The position numbers were made by a program, and so were the translations under genes. Below, one piece after another: positions 10,933-20,477 of a stretch of 64,000 nt of DNA. Every line of letters begins with the position of its first letter. The first letter of the stretch is position 1. Under the pieces are notes generated by a model. The model saw only the letters and a list, made by a program, of their open reading frames with translations. It searched no databases and was not told the DNA's origin. This DNA is from Thraustochytrium sp. TN22 (Eukaryota; Sar; Bigyra; Thraustochytrida; Thraustochytriidae). The stretch is taken from positions 1 through 64,000 of the forward strand of contig JABLUY010000141.1 of assembly GCA_013306675.1 (NCBI GenBank), in the 5' to 3' direction.

Positions 10933-11869
10933 GATCATCGTCGTCGTTGTCTTCATCGTCGTCGTCGTGGTCTGCGTCGTGGTCCTGCTCTTCGTCCTTC
11001 ACGTCAAGTGCCTTGCCGCGAGGGACACTCATGGCCGCCCCATTCTGCTTTGCGGTCGCCTGCTGTGCCGCATCGCGATTTCCCACACCCTTGTCCTCGG
11101 AACCGGCCGGGGACGAGCCATCGTCGTTTTCGTCCTCAGAGCTTGTGACAAGCTCAATGGGCTCTGTTCCCAAGGGAGCGTTGCCTGCAGCGGCTGATGG
11201 CGGCGTTGATGTGGCCGACGCGCGCATGATGGCCTCAGTTTGCGCCTGGAGCTGCGCTAGAGTTTGCTGCTGAGCAAGAAAGTTCGCTTGTTGCTGTTGT
11301 TGCTGGTGCTGGTGCTGCATGTGCTGCAGGTGGTGTTGCAGGTGATGCTGCTGCTGATGCTGCTGTTGGAGAAGTTGCGATGCCTGAATAGCCGCTCGAA
11401 GCTGGTCCTGCTCGCTGAATCTCGTGTCAATCCTCGACAGGTAGCACACAATAGCTTCCTGGCGTTCCTGAGGCCGCATGAAGTTGAGTTCTGGCGGCAG
11501 AGCGTCAGGATGCGGAATAGGGTACAGCCACGACGCGAGGAGTCCCGCTTCGCCCGTGGCGAGCATGCCCATCACCTCGAAGTCAGGCGGGTGGCACTGC
11601 CGCCCCTGACTGGCCGGCACCGGGCGTTTGGGTTGGAAAAGTGCTAACTGGTTTCTCGGCGGCACCTGCGCCAGGCAGACATCTTCGTACTCCAGACCGT
11701 GAGGAAGTCTCCACTCTTTTCGCAGCCGAATCAGGTCGTTGTTGGGGCCCTGCTCCATAGCCACCGCCGTCGCCGCCGCCGCCGTCGTTGGCGTGGCGTT
11801 GCGTAGCTCCTCGCGGGTGTCCTCTCGCGCTCGCGCACGTGCGGTCCGAGCGCTTACGGTCTTGGGCAT
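6467..11869 (-). CDS. Giant FYR (FYRN/FYRC) domain protein, putative chromatin factor
   Basis: This single exon encodes 1800 residues from ATG 11869; ATG 11758 (MEQGPNND) is an alternative. In order: a Gln/His-rich segment (about 170-220), a long Asp/Glu-rich stretch, a second acidic block, a Lys/Glu/Gln coiled coil (about 740-830), then an FYR domain. FYRN is near residues 845-890 (YKLVGTLVPDP, LGYLTRH, IPAGFKCRRKWV) and FYRC follows at about 905-960 (CLYTIEVKGGG). A later region near 1045-1140 (RIGDLIVGVRHD and a C-terminal beta strand) resembles a PDZ fold, and PVELASLCAAVRRFGLTSW near 1510 resembles a SANT/Myb helix. FYR modules occur in MLL methyltransferases and TBRG1 and act in chromatin binding. 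No SET or JmjC domain is present. The FYR call is solid; PDZ and SANT are tentative. Confidence 0.8.
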
Positions 11870-12847
11870 GGCCGTCGCTACGCGCCGTGCCACGCCGCGC
11901 CGCGCCGCGCCGCGCCGCGCCGCGCCGCGCCGCGCCGCGCCGCGCCGCGCCGCGCCGCGCCGCGCCGCAAGGGGATAGTTTGCTACGTCTGCGGCGGAGC
12001 TGCGAGGGAGCGAGCGAGCAGGCCGCTGCCTCGCCCACCCTGGTCGCCGCCGCCTCCGCGCGCGGCGCCCGCCCCGCGCGGCCTGCCGCGGCGCTCCGCG
12101 CTGCCCCGCTGCCGCCGCCGCCGCCCGCCGCCGCCGCCGCCCGCCGCCGCCGCCGCCGCGCCGCCGCCGCCGCGCGCCGGCGCCCGCCCGCCAGGCGGAT
12201 GATCTGCGCCACAGAGATGCCTGCCAGGCCGCTCAGCTTTTCGAAAAGTCAATCCAGCCGCCAGGACAAGGTCCAGCGCCGCCGCGCCGGCCCGCCGCCG
12301 CGCCCGCCGCGCGTCGCCGCCGCGTGCGGGGCCGGCCGCGCGCGCCGCGCCGCGCCTCGCCGCGCCGCGCAGCGCAGCGCCCTCGCGCGCGCCCGCCGCG
12401 ACGACGGCGGCGGCGTCGTGGAGCGCCCCTGTGCACGCGCGCACGGACACCCTGCGCGGACACCTGGCTAGCTAGTAGCTAGCTACTTACTGTAAGATTA
12501 GAGGAGCGCAGGAGGAGCTCTGGCAAGTAGGCCTCACGGCGCCTCACGGTCAAGGGGCGAGGCGCGAGACTCGAAGCTGCCCTCTTCATAAGTTTCATCA
12601 GCCAAGCTTCAGAGGCTCTCGGATAGGCTAGGCCTGGGTTAGTAGCTCGGCACCCACGAAGGCGTCGAGGCTGGCAAGCGTCGGCGAGGCTGCATCGACC
12701 CTGCACTGCTTCGCGACGGCTTGCAAGCTCGAGCCTGCCTGTGTGGTGGCTCTTCACATGTCAATGCAATGCAAGCTGGAGGCGGCCGACTCGGAGTCAA
12801 GCGCGCCGCACGCTGGAGAGCCAGCCTTGTGACGGGTCGCGCCGACT
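11870..12847. repeat. GC-extreme spacer with a CGCCG pentamer array
   Basis: About 75 bp of near-perfect (CGCCG)n at 11893-11968 lies directly 5' of the FYR-domain start, followed to about 12420 by G/C-only low complexity. A tetranucleotide TAGC run sits at 12468-12486. Frames here encode only Arg/Ala/Gly repeats and show no gene signature. This holds the FYR-gene promoter and the 3' flank of the next gene. Confidence 0.7.
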
Positions 12848-14332
12848 TCAGGCTTCGCTCTGGGCACGCTCGAAAGACGCGTGGACCTGGACGGCCTGCA
12901 GGGTCTGCTTGGCGGCCTGCAGCTCGGTCTCGGCCTCAGAGCGCAGCGAGCGCTCGAGCGAGAGCTCACGGCGAAGACGCGCGAGTTCTGCGTTGAGCGC
13001 AGCGTGTGTGGCGTCCTTCTCGGCCAGGGTCTCACGTCGCACAATGTCGCGAGCGCACTCGTCCTCGCGGGTACGCTGGAGCTCCAGGCGCAACGCTGCG
13101 AGCTGCCGCTCGCTTCGCAGAAGCTTGCTGGCGTCCTCGGCAGCGTTCGTCTCCAACGTGCTCACGCGATGCTGCAGAGTGTTGATGCGCTGCTTGGCTG
13201 CAAGCAGCTTGGCCGTGAGGCTCTGCTTCGCGGCCTCCTTGCGCTTTGCGATCTCCACCTCGGCCAGCTTCTGCTCCGGGCTGGCGACCCGGAGCGCTCT
13301 GAGACCACGACGGACGGGAACAACACGAATGGGACTTGGATGCGGCGACTGGCGAGGGCTTTCACAACCGGCACCTGGCTCGCCGATCTCCAGGTCCTCG
13401 AGTGGGGGCGACGTGGAATGGCAATGTGGCTGTCGGGCAGCCTTGCGGGATGCCAGCGGCCCCCACGCGACGCTTGAGGTGTGCACGAGCATGAGGCGGC
13501 CGTGCGTGGCGTCACGGATGAGACTGGCAGAGAGTCGGTGGAGCTCAAGGCTGTGCACGTCCGCCAGGTAGACGCGAAGCGCTTCAACGAAGTTGCGGAG
13601 CTCTGTCGCTGTACTTGGGGCAATCGACGGTGCTCTCTCGTTGCCAGTTGTGGAGGCAGAGTCCTCAGCCATGGAGTGCGTGCGCTCGCCGACCGAAATT
13701 GCCATTTCGGCGGCCTCGTCCGGCTTCGCAGCACGGCCCGTGCGCACCACAGTCATGGTGGAGCGGCGCAGGATGACGCCGCAGCGGACAGGCTCGTCCC
13801 CGTGGACGTCTACATCATACTGCAGACCGTCCTCGCTGAGCACAAAGGCCTGGGCGAAGAATGGTCCTTTGACAAAGTCTGCGTCGCCCGGCTCGTACGT
13901 ATCGGCGCGCACCTCGGCTTCCTGCCAGGCGCGCTTGCGAACCCATTGGCGAAAGCCCGGGAGGTCGAGACACACGTGATGGTCGCGCGACGCATCCACA
14001 CATACACGGTCAAGAAGCTCCTCGTGGCGCGCGCGGTCCTCCCAGTCGGCCAGCAGGCCCAGCAGGTTGACGTCCGCGATTGCCTTGTGCACGACGCTAG
14101 GCGTCGCGGCAGCGCCCCGAGGCCGGCGTCGCGCTGCGGAGGCCGCAGAGGCCGGCCTGCACGTCGCGCCAGCCCACGCCGAGAGCACGTAGTCCTCTAG
14201 CAGGCCCCTCTCGTCGAAGAGGGCGGTGGGCGCCACGTAGAATGGCGCGCCGCGCTTCAGCTTGCCCAGCAGCGCGCGCGTCGCGGTCCGGCTATCCGAG
14301 CTGGCGAACGTCGCCGTCAGTGCACCACTCAT
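12848..14332 (-). CDS. Coiled-coil protein of unknown function
   Basis: The protein has 494 residues. ATG 14332 (MSGALTATF) is the first ATG; the frame upstream begins with GTG. I do not recognise the family. The N-terminal 230 residues look globular, with aromatic-rich segments such as HVCLDLPGFRQWVRKRAWQ and FFAQAFVLSEDGLQYDVDV. Residues 230-345 are Ser/Pro-rich linker, and residues 348-485 form a long coiled coil with heptad Leu/Ala and alternating Arg/Glu. The layout suits a cytoskeletal or centrosomal scaffold, but that is a guess. It is divergent from the nitrile hydratase gene. Confidence 0.7.
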   Translation of the reverse strand: MSGALTATFASSDSRTATRALLGKLKRGAPFYVAPTALFDERGLLEDYVLSAWAGATCRPASAASAARRRPRGAAATPSVVHKAIADVNLLGLLADWEDRARHEELLDRVCVDASRDHHVCLDLPGFRQWVRKRAWQEAEVRADTYEPGDADFVKGPFFAQAFVLSEDGLQYDVDVHGDEPVRCGVILRRSTMTVVRTGRAAKPDEAAEMAISVGERTHSMAEDSASTTGNERAPSIAPSTATELRNFVEALRVYLADVHSLELHRLSASLIRDATHGRLMLVHTSSVAWGPLASRKAARQPHCHSTSPPLEDLEIGEPGAGCESPRQSPHPSPIRVVPVRRGLRALRVASPEQKLAEVEIAKRKEAAKQSLTAKLLAAKQRINTLQHRVSTLETNAAEDASKLLRSERQLAALRLELQRTREDECARDIVRRETLAEKDATHAALNAELARLRRELSLERSLRSEAETELQAAKQTLQAVQVHASFERAQSEA

Positions 14333-15107
14333 GACCACACGAACGAAGCCGTCAGCGCACAGCTCATGCCGTGGCCGACCCGTCAGCTACGCTAGCGCCG
14401 GCCGCCGCGGCCGTGACGACCGCCCGCGCCGCCCGCGGCCGCCCACGACCTGCTCGCCGCCCAATCTAGCCACTGTACGCGCGCGTACCGTTTCGGTAGT
14501 ACGCACCCCGCAATCAATTTTATAGTTACCGCGCGCCGCAAGCTTCTGCAAAGATACAAACTCAAAACTCGTAAACGTAACTCATGTATGCTGGCACAAG
14601 AGGCGGCCGTGCTGCACTCGCCGGAGATTAAATGTATGAAGACGCATCCCAGGTGCCACGGAGGAGCACGACCGAGCGTGTGTGCAAGCGCAGGCTGGCG
14701 AGTCACAAAGTATCTAAGGTTATGCTCGTTCGCTCGCCCCGCCTCGCTCGCCCGCACTCGCAAACGCACAGCGCAGTCAGCGCACGCCGCCTCCCGCTGC
14801 GTCCGGTCGTGCGGCGCGCGCAGGCCCGGCAGCAGCCAGAAGCAGTCGAAAGCTGTCAGGAGCGGAGGGCGAGTTGCGAGAAGGCACCTGGAAGCAAGCT
14901 GCCCCTGGTGAGAGCTTTGAAAGAGCTCGTTCACTGCTCGTGTGTCAACTCTCACTGATCAAGCTGCAGCGCGGCGCTTGTGAACGCTCGGCAGCGTCAG
15001 CCGCGTTGGCCTCGCGCGAAGGAAGCTAGCTAGCTAGCTGCGCGTGGCGCGCAGCTCGCCTGCTCGGTGCAGTTGTTACAAAAGCCTGTCTCAAGTCGGA
15101 TGCTGGG
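14333..15107. other. Divergent intergenic region upstream of nitrile hydratase
   Basis: This 775-bp region between two divergent starts must hold both promoters. An AT-richer island lies at 14500-14640, and a GCTAGCTAGCTAGC run at 15027-15040, about 70 bp before the nitrile hydratase ATG. No coding signature is seen. Confidence 0.5.
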
Positions 15108-16715
15108 ATGGCATGCCAGCCATGCCATCGACGGCAAAGCCTGGTGGAGCAGCAGAACGGCAACGCGAGCGAGGGCGGCGTAGTCACAGCGTCAGCAGCA
15201 CCAGCAGCACCAGCAGCACCAGCAGCACCCAGTGCTCGTCGAGAGTGCGACTGGGCTCGGCTCCGCACGATGGAGCAGTCGCTGGACGCGCCGCCCGTGT
15301 CGATTGGGCAGCACGACGTGGGTGGGCGGGCGGAAGCGTACGGCCGGGTGGTGACGACGGCGGGCGACGATAATGCGCCTGGCGAGGACGCGGCGAGCGC
15401 GCTCTGGGAGCGACGCGTGCATGCGACGCTAGGTCTCCTGGCGCAGCGTGGGCTCATTACAACGGACGAGATGCGGCGCGGCGTGGAGCAGCTGCCCAAG
15501 GAGCTGTACGACCGGAGCTCGTACTACGGGCGCTGGGCGCGGTCCATGACGGCTGTGTTGCTGGAGCGCGGCACGCTGACCCGCGAGGATATCAAGGAGC
15601 ACATTCTGCCGGACGCGCCGGAGCGCGCCGTGAACAAGTTTGGGGTGGGCGACCTGGTGCGCGTGCGCAGCGAGGACTTCCGGTCGTGCTTCGTGCGCCC
15701 GCACCTGCGCACGCCGGGCTACATCTTTGGCGTCATCGGCCGCGTAGAGCGGTACGTGGGAGACTTCAAGGCGCCCGAGCTGCTGGCATTTAACCTGGAG
15801 GCACCAAAGCAGGACCTCTACCGCGTCCGTTTCGACCAGCGCGACCTGTGGACCAACTTTGTGGGCAACGACAACGACACTCTCGACGTGGAGGTTTACG
15901 AGCCTTGGCTGGAGCCGGCCACGGAGGATGACCTGGCCCGCCAGGTCGCCCAGAGGCCTGCCCCCAAGGCGCACGGCCACGCGGACTGCGAGCATGACCA
16001 CGACCATGGTCACAGTCACGCCCACGGGCATGGCCACAGCCACGGCCACGGCCACGGCCACGATCATGGCGATCATGTGCACGAGGAGCGCACGGTGGTC
16101 GAGCAGCGCGCGCTGGACCGCGAAAACCTCGCGGCCGCGGACGAGCAGTTCGGCCAGGGTCTCATTAAGGCCGTGCTCGCCAAGGGCCTCTTCACCGCGG
16201 AGGAGCTTCAGGCCACGGTGGAGGCGGCCGAGACCAAGGGTGTGGTCGGCAACGGAGCAAAGATCGTCCTACGCGCGTGGCAGGATGCGGCCTTCCGCGA
16301 GCGGCTCCTGGCGGACGCCAACGCCGCGGTGCAGGAGCTGGGCTTCAACGCCTCGAACCCGAACGCTCCTACGAAGCTGGTCGTGGTGCCGAGCGACGAG
16401 AAGACGCACAACATCATCGTGTGTACGCTCTGCAGCTGCTACCCGACTGGCCTGCTCGGGCCGTCGCCGTCCTGGTACAAGTCGCGGTCCTACCGCGCGC
16501 GCGTGGTCCGTGAGCCCCGCCGCGTGCTCGAGGAGTTCGGTACGGTGCTCCCGGAGGACATGCAGGTCCGCGTGCACGATTCAACGGCCGATTGCCGGTA
16601 TATGGTGCTCCCGGCGCCGCCGGCTGGCTACACGCCGCCGAGCACGCCGGAGGAGGAGGCTGAGCTCGCCTCGCGCATCACCCGCGAGCACCTGATTGGC
16701 ACCAAACGTCTCTGA
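15108..16715 (+). CDS. Nitrile hydratase, fused beta-alpha, Co-type, with His-rich linker
   Basis: The enzyme hydrates nitriles to amides. The 535-residue intronless frame reads beta subunit then alpha subunit. The beta start IGQHDVGG is at residues 66-73, so ATG 15270 (Met55) could be the true start; the extra N-terminus is an APAAPA repeat. Beta features are the SSYYGRWARS segment and the SH3-like part ending LYRVRFDQRDLW. A linker at about 289-328 is dominated by His-Gly/His-Asp pairs. The alpha part carries VCTLCSC, with the claw CTLCSC at 439-444 (cobalt type; iron type is CSLCSC), then SWYKS and the terminal RYMVLPAPP block. Beta-alpha fusions with a His-rich linker are known from choanoflagellates and a few other protists. 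All catalytic landmarks are present. Lateral origin is possible, but base composition matches the neighbours. Confidence 0.95.
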   Translation: MACQPCHRRQSLVEQQNGNASEGGVVTASAAPAAPAAPAAPSARRECDWARLRTMEQSLDAPPVSIGQHDVGGRAEAYGRVVTTAGDDNAPGEDAASALWERRVHATLGLLAQRGLITTDEMRRGVEQLPKELYDRSSYYGRWARSMTAVLLERGTLTREDIKEHILPDAPERAVNKFGVGDLVRVRSEDFRSCFVRPHLRTPGYIFGVIGRVERYVGDFKAPELLAFNLEAPKQDLYRVRFDQRDLWTNFVGNDNDTLDVEVYEPWLEPATEDDLARQVAQRPAPKAHGHADCEHDHDHGHSHAHGHGHSHGHGHGHDHGDHVHEERTVVEQRALDRENLAAADEQFGQGLIKAVLAKGLFTAEELQATVEAAETKGVVGNGAKIVLRAWQDAAFRERLLADANAAVQELGFNASNPNAPTKLVVVPSDEKTHNIIVCTLCSCYPTGLLGPSPSWYKSRSYRARVVREPRRVLEEFGTVLPEDMQVRVHDSTADCRYMVLPAPPAGYTPPSTPEEEAELASRITREHLIGTKRL

Positions 16716-17055
16716 CTAAAAAAGTGAAAAGAACCTCTTCAGTACAAGTGAAGGGCTTACTGGAGTGAAGCGTGATGGAGCTCGCAGAGAATCAGCACAC
16801 TGATAAATTTGTAAAAACTTCGCGAAGACCTCCCAGGCTGGTGCGCACCTCGACTCAGGATTGGCAGGCCCGCCCGCCCGCTGGCACTATTACCCAGCGG
16901 CTGAACTTGCCACGTGCGTTATCCGCAAGCATCCTGTCGGCGCGAAATACAAGGGCAACAAAAGCCAATGCAGAACGTGGTTGACTTGGCGTTGAATGTT
17001 ACTACATGGGGTTGGGTCGATGATGGCAAATGAAAGAAAAGTCAAGGGAAACCTC
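16716..17055. other. Convergent 3' spacer
   Basis: These 340 bp lie between convergent ends. The stretch is AT-richer than its surroundings, with A-rich runs just after the nitrile hydratase stop. Nothing further is seen. Confidence 0.5.
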
Positions 17056-18460
17056 TTAGTACCTCTTCTCAAGATCAACGCTACGCTCGGGGCTCTGTTT
17101 TACGAAATCAGTGAAGCGGGAAGGAGCGAACTTGTCAGACACTGGAGCACTTGCGGAGATTCGCGACGGGAACTTACGGTGACCTCGAGATAGCACTCGG
17201 TAAACTCATCAGAGCACTGGCAGCGACTGCAACGAGACAGCCAGAGAAGAAGGAGTCAGTCGGTTGCACACGAGTTGTTGAGGAAAGGCCGACGTACGTG
17301 TTCGAGGCAACCTGCCAAACAGAGTCCGTGTCGACGTTCGGGTCGTTGACGGGGGCGCACTCTGCGGTAGTGGTCGAGACCGTCATCTGGCAGCCCATGT
17401 GATGACCGGCAAGGCAGTCGTCGTTGGCGCCCGTGCAGTACGTGCACTCGAAAACGCCCGGGACGGTACGGCCAGGGCACTTGTCCTTGGTGACACCTGT
17501 GTGACGGCGCAAGGTGAGTAAATCTGATGAAGTCGAGCGGAGGGCGATAGCACGGGAGGATGCGCGAGGCTGCTCTTCTCAGTGTCACGTACCCTCGCCC
17601 GGGAGGTTGCACGGGTTGCGGTAGCAACCGTGGCCCGGAATGTTGCGGCCCTCGATGCCGTTCTTTTTGTAGTAGGCGTTGACCGTGTCCATCATGGTTT
17701 TCGTGTACCAAAGGCACTGGCCCTGGGTGTCCTGGATCGTGCAGTTGCCCATGTCTGTGGAGAAAAGGGGTCGTGCGTGCGCGCATGGTCAGCGTGATGC
17801 AAATCGAAGAGGCGCGGGAGCCGCAGGAAACCTACTGTACTGGTTGCACGGGTTGCCGATGCACTGACGGCTGCTAGCGCCGACCATTGTGCAAGCGGCA
17901 GTCTTCTGATCAGCGGTCATGCCGTCATAGTCGGCCTGCGACATGTATTCGGTAGTGCGGTACTTCTTGTTGTTGCAGGCCTCGGTGTAGCTGTTGAAGT
18001 AGGAGCACATTTCATCGAGGTTGGTAACGTCATCGTAGCCGAGCATCTCCTCACGATCGGGCCACCAGTGGTCGAGGAGCTTGTAGCAGATGGGGGCGCT
18101 CTTGTGCTCACAGCTCTCGAGGTTGGAGGAGCCGGACCTGGTGGACGCGTCCTCCTCATCGTCGTCTTCCTCAGCCTCAATCTCGGCGATTGCCTGCGCC
18201 TCGAGATCCTTCTTGAGCTGCTTCAGTGCCTTCTTCTGCGCCTTCTTGCTGAGTGACTGATAGGCCTCGGTGGCCTGAAGCTCCTTCTTGGCCTTCTTGT
18301 AGGCCTTCTTGAGAGCCTTCTTGACCGAGGCAGGCAGGCTGCTGCCTTCGGTGTTACTGAGCAGCGCCACCTGGATCTCCTCGCGGAGCGTGCTGGCATC
18401 GGCCGAGGCGAGCGCCACGAAGAGCGCGACAAGCAGCATGCTAAAGGCGAGGACCTTCAT
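17056..18460 (-). CDS. Secreted Lys-rich/Cys-rich protein, five exons
   Basis: Start ATG 18460 (MKVLAFSMLLVALFVALASA) gives a clear signal peptide. By frame and GT-AG the exons are 17836-18460, 17593-17754, 17298-17496, 17178-17226 and 17056-17094. Introns are 71-96 nt with donors GTAGGT, GTACGT, GTACGT and GTAAGT. The product has 357 residues. Residues 25-100 are a Lys/Ala-rich helical segment with repeated KKAxKK units, then comes an acidic patch, then about 230 residues rich in Cys. Two modules end in the same tetrapeptide, IGNPCNQ and YRNPCNLPG. No family is recognised. A signal peptide with disulphide-type Cys spacing and no membrane segment suggests an extracellular or lumenal protein. 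Exact in-frame joining at all four junctions supports the model. Confidence 0.8.
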
Positions 18461-20477
18461 GGTCACCGGCGGTTTGGAGCTGTCTGCGCGAGATACGGCC
18501 GTGCGTCTCCGCCCGAGTCACCGTTCAGAGTCTGCTCTCGACTCTGTTGGGCTGGGCAGCCTTGGTCTGTCGCGTCGCGTCTGGCGCGAGCTGCCGTTGG
18601 TGGCCGGGAGCCGATCGGTGCGACGGCCGGTAGCCAGCAGGGCCACAGCTTGCTGCTGCCTGCTGCCGCTGGGCAGATTGTGAATTGTAAGGCGGCCCGT
18701 CTTTTTCCCTCAATGGGCCCAGTCTTAGCGTTTCGGCTGGCGACGTTCCTAGCCAGGCCCCTCTTTTGCCGCTCCGAACCTGGGCCTGGAAGGCCTTGCC
18801 AGGAGGAAAGCGTTTGGAGTCAAACATAAACATCAAAAGCAATCTCAACCACTATCATACACTTGAGCACGGGACCAAGCAAGCTGGCTTGTAACCCAGG
18901 CGGCCGGCGGCCGGCGGCCGGCGCGCGCGCGCGCGCGGATTTGAGCCCCCCCTCTCTGCCTCTCACCTCGGGAGGCAGCCCGGGACGGCAGGTGCTGCCG
19001 GTCAACGGCCGCCAACGGCCTGTCGCGGCGGCGCACTCCAGGTCAGCTGCAGCGTGTCGTATGCATCCCAACGCGTGGGCGCGGCGAGCGCTGCGCTGCG
19101 CAGGCGGGCGAGCGCGAAATGGGGGCACGCCGTCACGGGTGCAGACTACCGGGCCAGCGTTGGGACCCTGGGACATCCTGGGGTCAGACCAGGGCCAGCC
19201 TCACGCCCATTGGCAGACATTGAGAGGCACGCTCGAGGCACACCAGCGGCGCAGCGCGGCCGCATCCGAGTCCCACTGGGACGAATTGCAAATGATGCAC
19301 GTGCAATAATGGGTTGGTGGGTGGGGTGGGTGGTCGATCGGTCGGTCAGCGGACGGGGGAGTAGAGAGTAGAAGGCCGAATGGATGGATGGAGATTGATG
19401 GATGGATGAAGGGACGTCAGCCTGCCAGCGCGGAGGCCTGACCCGACTGGGGCTGGCAGCGAACGGGCTTGCTGGCATTGGATCCTTTCTTATGCTGAAG
19501 ACCAGCCTGCTCTACTTTTCTTACGGGCCTGGTGCTCTGCTCCTACCGGACGCCTGGCGAACTTGGAGCGGTAGCGGAGCCGGCCTCGGAGACGCGCCAG
19601 GCTGATAGCGAGCCCGTGCCTTCCTCTCCCGCTAGCTTTAGCTAGCTGGCTTGAAAGCTAAAGTGAGGGTGTTTCCTGGTGCTTCTTTCCTCGGCTATGA
19701 GCGGCCAGCGACGAGCGGCCGGTGGCGTGCCATGGCCCTCGGGCCGGTCATAACCACGGCCATGGCCAGGCCCTCCTGGGCAAACGCTCGATGCTCGGGA
19801 GGGAAGAGAGCCAGCCATCTTGGGCCTTGATGAAGACAACGGTGAACGGAAGCAAAGAAGTCACGCACGCCGTTGCGGCCTTCGGGGTGAATCGACACGA
19901 AAGATCTTGCGGTAGCTCGGGGACCTGGCGGCCAGCCCGATCCAGGCTCGGCAGAGAGGGTCAACTAAATTTCGCCCAAACGGCTTGGATTGCGCGGCTT
20001 GGATTTTGGCTGCGAGGACAGCCTGAGCTGTCACAAGTCGGAGCGGAGCGATGTTCGGGCACTCACAGCCACCGCATGATGCGAGCTCTTGATTAGCATA
20101 GAGTCTCGATGAGGCTCGCACCGCGTCGCAAATGGCAGCCCCTTCAGATTGCATCACTCCTTCCATTGCTGGGTTTCCCCATCTGAGGCCTGATCAGGAA
20201 TCACACGGGCAGATCACCAGGAAAGCTTGGAACACGCCCTTCCACGGATTCCATACGCCAGCCAGGCAGGCACATGCAAAGCAGAACCTTGCGAAGACGC
20301 AGCGCACGCCAGCGCACAGCGCACTTGGTTCAATGGAAGGAGGGGGGGGATGTTTTCATAAGAAACTCTTTCGGCGGCTTGCAAAGGGCTCAGCCATGCC
20401 GTGCTAAATCTACAATAGGCCCAACGATCGTCTCTCTCTCTCTCTCTCTGCAAAGTCTCAGTGACGACTGTCTCTGA
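18461..20477. other. 2 kb gene-poor stretch
   Basis: No credible gene was found on either strand. It contains a GGC/GCGC low-complexity run at 18898-18938, ATGG/GGAT tetranucleotide repeats at about 19379-19408, an AGCTAGC cluster near 19628-19655 and a (TC)n tract at 20431-20450. Open frames here lack homology-like features and fit high-GC chance frames. Confidence 0.5.

Noticed and set aside
11583-12463. Arg/Ala/Gly frames around the CGCCG array as a gene
   Set aside because: They are pure repeat translation with no ordered segment.
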